In this document: one piece after another, positions 55,285-64,000 of the stretch | How the letters are laid out: each line of letters begins with the position of its first letter | Numbering within the stretch: the stretch's first letter is position 1 | Source of the DNA: Grammothele lineata | Lineage: Eukaryota > Basidiomycota > Agaricomycetes > Polyporales > Polyporaceae | Assembly (NCBI GenBank): GCA_002150815.3 | Contig: NDFF03000001.1 | Location: 1,054,001 to 1,118,000 of the forward strand | DNA: 64,000 nucleotides | Reading direction: 5' to 3' | Notes under the pieces: generated by a model | Seen by the model: the letters and a program-made list of their open reading frames with translations, nothing else | Databases searched by the model: none | What the model was told of the DNA's origin: nothing | Made by a program: the position numbers and the translations under genes

Positions 55285-58200
55285 ATGACCTACGTCTTGC
55301 GCCGTCTGTTCAAGAACAGCACCCAAAATTCTCCCCCAAAGGTTCGATATGGTCGTTCTTGTTCACTCTGTTCGCTCATCCACTTGCGTTGACAGGAACA
55401 GGGTACACGACCCCGGCCCCGTAACCCTTTAGAATGCATATGCAACGCCCTTCAACCTCAGGATTCCGTAGAACTGTCCTTGTGCGCTATCCTTCCCGGC
55501 ATGGACAACTCATATCCCGCTTTCCGTATCCCTCGCGACGATCCCTACTACCAGCTCTATATCCAAGTCCAGGCACGTCTCAAGTCTCAACTTCTTCGCG
55601 TTCCGCCTGCCTCCTGGTCCTCTTTCTGGAACCCGCAGTCTAAATCTCTATACAAACCCGACCAGTCCACTACAAATCTTCTCTTCGCATTGGCAGACAG
55701 ATGCCTCCTTGACCACAGACAGCCTCTGCGATGGGAACCGGATCATTGCTCCACGCTAGACTATCTCGTGTGCGGAATGCTCGCCCACATCGCCGCAGAC
55801 GATCGTTTAAATCCGTGCTCGAATGATGCTCATGGTCAAAACCCACTGGCCGCTAGCCTGTGGCTTTACTCGTACATCGGGTCATCCCAGATAGCGTGTA
55901 CGATGGCGTTGGCCAAAGCGCTACAAGCCTCGGAAAACGCGTCAGAGGAATCACTGTATCAAGCGGCGTTCCTAGACATTCTGGCCCGTCTCTGGGAAGA
56001 TGAATGCCAGACACGGCGTGGACAAACACTGTCTCTTATGCCGTGGTCACAAAAGGCGTCCAAGCTCACCGCTTCCCAGTCGCCTAGTGACCGCTCTCCA
56101 TGTGAGTACATTTCCATCCTCAATCAGATGTAGCTACTCACAAAATCGAGTCTACAGCAGAATTTCCATTGTCAGTGAGCTTTAGGAAATTCCGTCTGTT
56201 AGGTCATCATGTCGTCATTGTCTCAACCCATACCGCTACCACCACCCATCGTTGTGTACTTCGTAGGCGAATATGCTGCTCGCGCCACATATATCGACAT
56301 TCTCCTCAGTACAACGACTCTAATCAGTCCGGCCAAGTCGATGCATATCAATCCGGCGATCTCACGATCGATGACACGCGCCTCTCCAGACTATTACTTT
56401 TCAACCACAGTATCACCCACCACGCTCTCCACAAGGCTCTCTCTTACGTTATACCCTGGACGACTAACAATGATTTACCCATGTACATTGCGGTCCCTAG
56501 GGATCCGAGGACTGGCGACAGTGTAAAACCTCGAAGGCAAAGTCCACGAATAATGTATCGACCAGGAATTCGTAAGTTCAGCTGTTTGAGAAACTACATG
56601 CCTTCTTTATTGACAAAGGCATACTAGCGAGCTGCAATACAACTGCCGCATGCGCGATAAAGCTGAGCAGGGATGATACGGTACACTTCGACGGTACTGG
56701 CAACCGCAGTGTGCGCTTCAGAGATCATCTCTCTGATATACCATGGCTCATCTCCGGTCTACACGACGGCTATCCAACTTCCCCCGATTTTTGCACTTAT
56801 ATCCGCCTTCGACGTTCTGCTATCTCCTCCCCTCAACAAGATGCAGCGCTGTGGATTAATGCCATGACATTCGGTGTTTACGAAATCTTGGCTGATGTAC
56901 ACGTTCCTGAAGCATTGCTGGTCCGCCCCCATCCACAGAACGGAGGACATGTGCTGTGCAGTATACGGCTTGCCAGGTTCATGGCAGGACTCTATCATGA
57001 ACTTGAAGCTCGCGCTGTCATTGGGCACTCTAAGGTCCGGTGCCATGTCACTATTTCAACGCTCCGGGCCGCCCTTACTTTTGTCACGGAAGAGATACAC
57101 AACGAAGGCCATTTGCTCCGCAGTGCAGGGCTTCCACAGCAGCGAGTGCAGGACATTCTCTTCTCCATTGGCCGGGCCTTGCTCTTAGCAGAGAGAGTCG
57201 TTCGTCTCGCTAGGATGATGATTCGACCGCAGAAGGACAACGCCGCCCCAACGTATACAAATCGTGATAACGAAAACGAAAAGCGGTGGGAACTGGGCAG
57301 AAGTGTGCACCTTTTATCTCTCTTCCGACGCAAGATGCTTAAATCGGGTTGGTGCCCCTCGATCCTTCATACAACATTTGGAAATGTTCAAGGTTTGGAG
57401 ATCATGCCGACACTGTCCAATTTGGTCATTCAGCGACCTTTCATCCGTCACAGCGTGGCCGAACACCGAGCATGTTCCTCTGAATCTTGTGTCTTCTACA
57501 ATCTTGACCCCCATTGCCAGAGGCCACCAGTCCACGAGTCTGTTTCCTGTACCTGTCAACATATCGCGCCCTCCCTTGATGATGTACGCGATCTCTTACT
57601 CCAAGGGGAGATTCCGGTGATAGTCTATGTAGAGGGCGCATTGGTCGTCCGGCCCGCGTCGCAGCACGATTACATGGCCATATCCCACGTCTGGGCGGAT
57701 GGCATGGGAAGCACTACGGAGCACGGTCTGCCTACGTGTCAAATCGCGAGACTGTCACGCTTCGCGGAGGAACTCCTACCGAACAGCGGCGCCTTCTGGA
57801 TCGATTCACTCTGCGTCCCGGAGCTCAAAGATCTGAGGAAACAAGCCATCCGATTGATGGCGAAGACATACAAGGAGGCGAGCAAGGTGGTTGTCATTGA
57901 CGTCTCTATCCGAAACATTTGCACACACGACATGTACCCTACAGACATTCTCACGTATATCGCTGCCTCAGGATGGAGTCATCGCCTTTGGACGTTGCAG
58001 GAAATGGCTCTCGCCCGCGATCTCTACTTCGAGCTAGCGACCGGATTAGTGAGGGCACTCACGCTACTATTCGCCTCAGGCCCCCCGGTGTGTTTTGTGC
58101 TTACCGGTGTCTCTTGTCCGAGCTCACAAATTTGCAGACCCTTTTCTTTTCACATTTCCGGCCATTCCTTTCAAAAGTCTGCCCCGGCTCCTTCGACAGG

Positions 58201-59121
58201 GTAGACGACGTACACGGCTGGTCGAAGTTCTGCTTGGGGCGTAAAACAACAAAGCCAGAGGACGAGACCATCGCCATTGCGCCCATTGTGCCCAATGCCG
58301 ACATCGACGCATTGCTGTCGGTTTCGGGCGAGAACGTTGCAGAGAGGAGGGCACGAGAATTATACATCCAGAACGGTATCGCCTCACTATCCGCTCCTTT
58401 CCCTCTGTGCCGCAAGCTCAGTATCGATGGTTTTCGGTGGGCACCGTGTTCCTTCGCGGAATACGGGCATCGGTCTTGGATAGCAACATCTACCGAGCAT
58501 ATCAAATCACGCTACGGTAGTACAGTTACTGAGGAGGGACTTCATGCGACGTATGTCGCCTCGTCTTGTCAACCCCCGCTACTACTATCAAACGAATTCA
58601 TCCGACATTCAACATCCTCGATTCTAGTTGGCCAAAAGAGTGACAGTTACGGAGAGAACATCCCCGTCCCATTTCGTTTCTTAGGACATCCTGGGCCTGG
58701 TGGTGTTGCAACTTCCTCCTACTTTCTCTCTATTGTGCTACCCTCTACTCTCTCTTCCCAAACCTCGGCCCCACTTGTCATTGACTACGTGGTCTTTCCA
58801 CACGACAGAGCCGAAGATTTGAACATAGGTACCATCGGAGATAAAGGCGGAATCTGGTTGACGTCGTGCTTCGTAGCCACCGCTCATAAAGATACGATAT
58901 CCAGGGAGGACGGGATCGGCGCTGGGGAACGCACTGGCATGCCGGAAGTTCGCCTGACTTATCTCATGCCGTGTTTGTTCTCACTGATCCCCCTTGAAGA
59001 CCACGACCTCTTTTTCCGAGACAAACTTCCACCCGGTATCCAGATTGGGTTGAGTGACGACAACATGCATTCTGAAATTACTCTTACGACTCCTCAATAT
59101 ACCCGGATCCTACTTACCTGA
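55285..59121 (+). CDS. HET-domain protein B
   Basis: Paralog of HET gene A. Five exons, 55285-55341, 55396-56101, 56158-56522, 56582-58048 and 58138-59121, sum to 1192 residues in frame. The N-terminal part has no known domain (AIL-PGMDNSYPAFRIPRDDPYY, RCLLDHRQPLRWEPDHC); one internal segment (56158-56300) is open but less convincing. Shared family landmarks are SDIPWLISGLHDGYP, DVHVPEALLVRP, LKSGWCPS, and the Cys/His module at about 670-700 (EHRACSSESC, CTC). The HET domain lies at about 739-852: YMAISHVWADGMG, FWIDSLCVPELKD, RKQAIRLMAKTYKEASKVVV, HRLWTLQEMALARDLYFE. The C-terminal block PNADIDALLSVSGENVAERR is retained in the pseudogene. The ATG is only 47 nt past the foldback element, so its promoter must lie in or beyond that element. 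A heterokaryon-incompatibility or defence role is by family only. Confidence 0.82.
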
Positions 59122-59940
59122 TTAAGGACTGCCAGTAGATTACGTACTAGTTTTTGAAGTTCACGATATACTCTCTTATCTAGTCGACCGTTCTTTCGAA
59201 GCGACGAGCTTGTGCTTGGTCTCACTACATCGTCGTCAGCACCTCGGTCATTCTGCAGACTGGAGTTGCTTACTTTCGGGTAGTCCCTCCACTGTTGAGC
59301 AACACCTTGTAGAACTAGTATACAACTCGCCGACGAACTCGAGCCACACCAAGCAAGACATAGCGCTACCTCCGAGTCGCTGATGTACTCGCGTTACAAC
59401 GTAAACTCTCTGTACCTCATACCTCGGAAGACGTTCAGACCCAACTCGCGTCATCCCTCAGACACGGACAGCATATATACGACTAGACTACAAGTAATGA
59501 TACATTTGTACGACGACCGTGGCGACGACCGGCCGGGGGTATCCAAGACCCGACGGCGCCGTACTCTTCGACATTCGAGAACCCGCATGGCGGCACATGC
59601 GGAGATCTGTATTTAGGCGGATAAACGCAACCGGGAGACACGGGTGGGGAAGAAACAGACCGGGCTGTTCGTACATGGGCGACGGGGATAAAGACAGGGG
59701 GCGACGACGGGTGGGATGCGATGAGTGTGCGGCATGGGATGCATAGTGCGGGTAGAGCGGGAGGCGGGCAGCAGCGTTCGAGCGTGATGAGTCCGTGGGC
59801 GGAGGGCGGATAGAGAGTTAAGTTAGCTTCGGGCGGCGGTATAGCGTACACGACGTCTTGATAGATGCAGACATTCGGGACCGAGCGGAGACATGCGAGA
59901 ATAAAGGAAGGGTGGCGGTACGAGCTAGTGGGCAAAGTGA
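59122..59940. other. Convergent intergenic region
   Basis: 819 nt between HET gene B and the PSP1-domain gene. Frames on the minus strand here have no family pattern. It reads as 3' flanking DNA. Confidence 0.5.
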
Positions 59941-62470
59941 TCACTGCTCGAAGCCGCCAGCGCCTCCGAGAGAAGCCATCCAAATACGCGTCTTGTATAA
60001 CCTAGATACGGAGGTTGAGGTGGGCAACGACACCGACATCTAAGAGAATCGATACGCACCGGAACAACTCCCGTACAAGCTCTCGGAAATCGATCCTCTT
60101 CTCAGCAACAAAATAGAAAGTTAATTTACGACGATCCCTATAGCCTGAATGAGCCTCAGTGTGAGAGGAAGGGAAGGGACTACACACCATTGATACTCGG
60201 CGTCCACAACCTCCATGGGCAACTTTCTCTGTCGGACTTTATTCCGACACAACTCGAGCGCCTTCGCTTCGTCCTGGGCCTTCGCAGCCAGGCTCCTGTA
60301 ATCCCGTCAACTTCGCAGCACAATGGAAGACCAGACCAACACGCACTGTGTATCGCGATGCTGCGCCTTGCCATAAATCATCTTCGGGTTAATGTCCTTC
60401 ACGCCCCCGCCCGTCGCCGCCGTCGGGCTCGTCGGCACGCCATGCACGTCCGCGTGGCCCATGCTCATCAGCTTCTGCTGCTTCTGGAACGCCTCGACCT
60501 CGGCGAGGGTGATCGTGTCGTTGACGACCTTGCCGAGGTCCTTGCCGCGGTCCGCCTCGACGATGACGAGGTCCCCGACGCGGATGTCCTGCGTCAGGTC
60601 CGTGCAGTAGAACAGGTCCGTCCGGCCCGCCTTGAACTCGACGATGTACAGCGGCCACGACGTCGGCACCGCGTGCAGCGGCACGCCCTTGCCGAGCTCC
60701 GCGAGCGGCTTGGACGCGTCCGACGCGCGCCGCTGCATCTGCTGCGCCTGCGCGTAGTGCCCCGGGCTGCGCAGCGTCGTAGGGGAGAGCGGGGACTGGA
60801 GCACGCCGGTCTCGGGGATCTGCTGGATGCCGTGCCCCGGGACGTAGCGCGCCATGAGGCCTTGGACCTGCCGCGCGGGCTCGCGCCCCATCCCGCCGTC
60901 TTGCACGAATGCGTCGATCGGGCCGCGTGAAGGACTTCCGCCCGAGATGCCGCTCTCGCTCGGGGATCCGACGATCGACTGGCGCGAGTACGAGCTACCC
61001 GCCCCACCAGGGATGTTGAGATGGAGAGGCTGGTAGGGCGACACACGGTCGGACGAGGGCGGGCTCCGCGAGAGAGGTGCATAGATGGGGAGCGAGGTCG
61101 GCTGCGACGGGGGCTGGACGGACGATACTCCACGGCTGTCGTTGAGGTTCATCAGCCCTAAGTCGCTCGCGAGGTCGTCGTCGGTCAAGAGCAGCCCCCC
61201 TCCGCCCCCGCCGCCGTATGGCGGGTTGTGAGAGAACGAGCCTGAGCGGCCACCGTCGTCTTGCATGTCCGCGTTAGGCGCGTTGAAGCCGACGATGGGC
61301 CGACGCGGCTGCACGACGCTCACGCTGTGCCTCCGGCTGGTCGTACCGCTCCCACCGCCGCCGTTCTCGTCCCGCGGGGGGTTCATGCCCGACCAGAGCT
61401 CGCGGAAGGCGGAGCCGTCGTCGAGGAGGATCTGACCGACGTCACGCACGAAAGGGCTCATGTTGGACGGGTCGGTAATCGAGCCCCGCGAGTACCCGTT
61501 CGACGGTGAGCGGCCCAGAGCGCCGAGAGAGCCGTAACGGCTGCCGCTGGTGGGCGTCTTGAAGTCGTAGCGGGTGGGTATGCTCTGCGGGGAAGAGCCG
61601 TCCCACTGATTGAACATCTGGGCGGGAAAACCGCTCCCGATCGCACCAGGGCGGGAGGTGGCTAGAGACTGAGAACGACTGCGGGTGAGGTCGGCGGTGT
61701 AAGAGCGCCCCCTGAGCCCGGACATAGAGCTCCGGGGGAAGTGGTCGTCGTAGACGTCGTACGGGTCCTGAATGTCGCTGAGCGCCTCGGACTCGTCGTC
61801 CTCAAACGTGGACGCGAAGCGGGAGTCGCGCATGGCGGAGGAGAAGGGGGATTGGGTACTTAAAGGGGACGAAGAGAAGGAAGCACTGCGCGTGGGAACG
61901 GACTGGGGGAGAGGATTGAGGCCGGAGGAGAAGCGACCGCCCCAGGTCGCGGTCGAGGCCCCGCCGGCGCCGCTGGTTGAGTTGTTGCGGGCGGGCTGAA
62001 GCGGGGGCGCGACGAAGTTTTGTGTGCGCGGGGGTTGAGACGCGGCGCGTTCGCGGAGACTAAGGCTGTTGGGGGTCTCTGAGCCATGTGAGGAGAGAAA
62101 GCGGTTCTGGCGGTCGGCGTCATCTGAGGCGTGCTGGACGTGGCTGGAAGACTGAAGGGCGTCCATGTGGGGCACACCGAGATTGAGAAGGTGGTGGTAG
62201 TTCTGGACGGTCGCCAGTTTGGGAGTCGCGTGCGGGCGGGGCGGGGCGAGTGTGGGGTAGGAGATGCGGGGAAGGTGATCTAGATGACTATAGCGTACAC
62301 GCTCGTTCTGCCTCTAGTATCGTTATTCTTGGGGGCGCGGTGAGGGACGGGGAGCGCGATGGGGCGATGAGGGACTCACAGCGGTCGTGAGGACTGGTGA
62401 TGTTACACGCGTCGAGTCTACTGAGGTCCGACGTCGGTCTAGACGGGATCGTACGGGGTGGGTGCTGCAT
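59941..62470 (-). CDS. PSP1 C-terminal domain protein
   Basis: Five exons on the minus strand, 62470-62380, 62279-60347, 60295-60188, 60137-60060 and 60001-59941, sum to 756 residues in frame. The first ~480 residues are disordered, rich in Ser, Pro, Gly. The PSP1 C-terminal domain follows: LYIVEFKAGRTDLFYC, VGDLVIVEADRGKDLGKVV, INPKMIYGKAQHRDTQ, then across introns SLAAKAQDEAKALELC, KLPMEVVDAEYQW, DRRKLTFYFVAEKRIDFREL and VRELFRLYKTRIWMASL. The domain is named from yeast Psp1, a suppressor of DNA polymerase alpha mutants, and also occurs in bacteria. Its biochemical role is not settled. The upstream 91-nt exon was chosen because the frame before the internal ATG at 62166 is clearly coding and joins it through a GTGAGT donor in phase. 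Confidence 0.88.
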
Positions 62471-63585
62471 GGTGTGTGGGACGACGTTGTTGGCGACGTC
62501 GAGGGGCAGGAGGAGGGCGAGGACTCACCGAAAGTCTAAGCCGAGGAGAGAGGATCGCGGACCCGGGTCAAGTCGCAGAGCAGGCGGGCATGGTGGTGTG
62601 GACTCGAGTGCGGGCCCAGTGCAGACTGGCTCACCTGACGGCGCGAGAGACGACGGCTCGGTCACCCCTGTGCCCGATCGGGCAAGCGGCGGTCACAAGG
62701 CCACGCGCCGGACAGTCGAGTCTATTGCGATCGCGTCTATTCAGACCTCTGCAGGCGTCCCTCGGCCGGGGCCACCGGCTGTACATACGTCCACTCAGTC
62801 CTCGCCCCAGTCCGCAATCCTACAACGCGTCCCCAGAAAACCCTATGAACAAGCCTGCGGTCCCATCAGCACGCACGCTCCTCTTCTCTGCTTCTCGCCC
62901 TCCAGCTGACCCTTCCTCGCCCGCATCTGACTCCGTCCACCGCCTAATGATCCGGCCAGGTGTGAGCACCTGCGAGCCACACCCACGCCCGTCTGCATTA
63001 GCCTTTCGCCAGCAAATGGCCTCCGCCCCTCGCGCGAATCCTCTTCACCCGCCCCCCTTGGCTCCCACCTGCCCCCGCCGTCTCCCGTGCCTAGAGCGCC
63101 CGTGCCAGATACGCCCTCCGCGAGCTTGAGTTTCGCCTCCTGGGATTGCCTGAGAGGACCTTTCTTCCATTCCGGCCCTGCGCCCGCTGACAAAGCGCGA
63201 CGGCGAACAGCGAGCGAGCCCATTCCAGGCACGCCTCGAATAGGCATGGCCTCCGCCCTCGCTTCTCTCCGCCACGGTGGCTCTGCCAGACGGCCGCTCT
63301 CCCACCACCATTCCACCACCAGCGCCTGAGGCTAAGCACCATGACGCACGCCCGATCGCCCTGCAGGGTGCGCGCGCACGAGACCCAGTCGCAGTAATAG
63401 TCTGCATCTCTACCCAAGCTCGCATCTGCTTCCGGCGGCCCTGCGCGCGCTGAGATCGGCCCTTCGTCAATGAACTTTGAACCCTCTGTCAATGAATTCG
63501 TCTCGACCCTATTTACGGCAACTCGCTCACCTCGCCGCGCGCAGCGTCGCGTGCCCTGCTCGTGCTAGTCCCTCGGTCGTCGCCT
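62471..63585. other. Intergenic region, no gene seen
   Basis: 1.1 kb comprising the promoter of the PSP1-domain gene and the 3' side of the gene leaving the window. A 223-residue frame on the plus strand is Arg/Pro/Ser-rich, lacks splice logic and overlaps similar frames on the other strand. Confidence 0.5.
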
Positions 63586-64000
63586 TCAGACGTCGAACAC
63601 GATCTCCGTAGCCTTGAACGCCGTGTTTGCCGGCCACACCCTCACAGGCACCTCGCACTCCACCATCTCCACCTTGATGTCCCGCCACGCCTCCTCGGGC
63701 CCGAGCTCGTCCGCCTCTGCCGCCGCCGCCGCCTCCGCCTCCTCGTCTTCGAGGTCTTCGTCCCCGTCGTGGTACCCCACGTTCGACGGGCCCAGCAGCG
63801 ACGACGCAAAGTACGACACCCACGACATCGCCGTGCTCTGCTCTCCGCTCGGCGTTGGGGTCATCGGCGACGCAGCGGCAGAGGGAGGGGGAGGGGCGGG
63901 CCGCTCGAGCGGGGCGATGGTCGGTGCCGCCTTCCACGACGAGCCCCACTGCCCACGGATCCCGTCCTGGACGAGGTGCCGCGTGCGCACGCCCTCGGGG
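63586..64000 (-). CDS. C-terminal part of an unidentified protein (truncated by window)
   Basis: Open frame from the window edge to a TGA at 63586-63588. It starts in coding-like sequence (VRTRHLVQDGIRGQWGSSW), passes a Pro-rich linker, and ends with an acidic Ala/Glu stretch and a compact final block (EAWRDIKVEMVECEVPVRVWP, then ANTAFKATEIVFDV). The last block looks like a beta-strand edge such as in arrestin-like folds, but I cannot name the family from this piece. The start is outside the window. Confidence 0.55.
   Translation of the reverse strand, partial: PEGVRTRHLVQDGIRGQWGSSWKAAPTIAPLERPAPPPPSAAASPMTPTPSGEQSTAMSWVSYFASSLLGPSNVGYHDGDEDLEDEEAEAAAAAEADELGPEEAWRDIKVEMVECEVPVRVWPANTAFKATEIVFDV

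Noticed and set aside
62458..63129. 223-residue plus-strand frame
   Set aside because: Arg/Pro/Ser-rich, starts inside the first exon of the PSP1 gene on the other strand, no family pattern.
1..64000. CRISPR arrays, bacterial operons, prophage or virus-like sequence
   Set aside because: Pervasive spliceosomal introns and fungal gene families throughout. No spaced repeat array, capsid, integrase or polymerase sequence was found.

Overview
The window looks like nuclear DNA of a filamentous basidiomycete, most likely an Agaricomycete. It is GC-rich, genes lie close together on both strands, and nearly every gene is split by many short GT-AG introns of about 45-120 nt. Gene content agrees: HET-domain proteins with the HVWADG motif, a chromodomain H3K9 methyltransferase, PUF, TRAPP and SWR1 subunits, and MFS transporters. 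No operons, rRNA genes, functional tRNA genes or CRISPR arrays were seen. Gene models were built by reading exons and splice sites by eye. For most of the multi-exon plus-strand genes and several minus-strand genes I checked that the summed exon lengths keep frame.

Layout. 1-12 kb: a Puf4-type Pumilio protein (+), a Clr4/SUV39-type H3K9 methyltransferase (+) and a CaMK-type kinase (-). 12-20 kb: two convergent DHA1-like MFS drug/metabolite transporter genes, then 2.6 kb of repeat-bearing non-coding DNA. 20-31 kb: an HMG-box factor (+), a cytosolic (class 1) dihydroorotate dehydrogenase (-), a cyclopropane-fatty-acyl-phospholipid synthase family methyltransferase (-), TRAPP subunit TRS31 (-) and a doubtful small gene (+). 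31-46 kb: a BTB/POZ protein (+), HET-domain gene A (+), a small membrane protein (-), SWC5 (-), a stand-alone cullin N-terminal-repeat protein (+), a nodulin-like/Mch1-like MFS transporter (+), a Med9-like small protein (+) and a type I membrane protein with a KRE9/KNH1-like ectodomain (+). 46-50 kb: a 928-residue Ser/Pro-rich protein of unknown function (-).

52-59 kb is the accessory part: a broken HET gene that has lost its HET core, a 1.0-kb foldback element with two 461-nt inverted arms, each carrying tRNA-like RNA polymerase III boxes, and a second intact HET gene (B) whose ATG lies only 47 nt beyond the element. The two intact HET genes and the pseudogene form one paralogous family and share a Cys/His module just before the HET domain. 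60-64 kb: a PSP1-domain protein (-) and the 3' end of a gene leaving the window (-).

Most genes are unrelated housekeeping or regulatory genes with no shared pathway. The strongest candidates for something new are the foldback element in the HET array, the shared H-x2-C-x4-C...C-x-C module of the HET paralogs, the stand-alone half cullin, and two 7-nt microexons.
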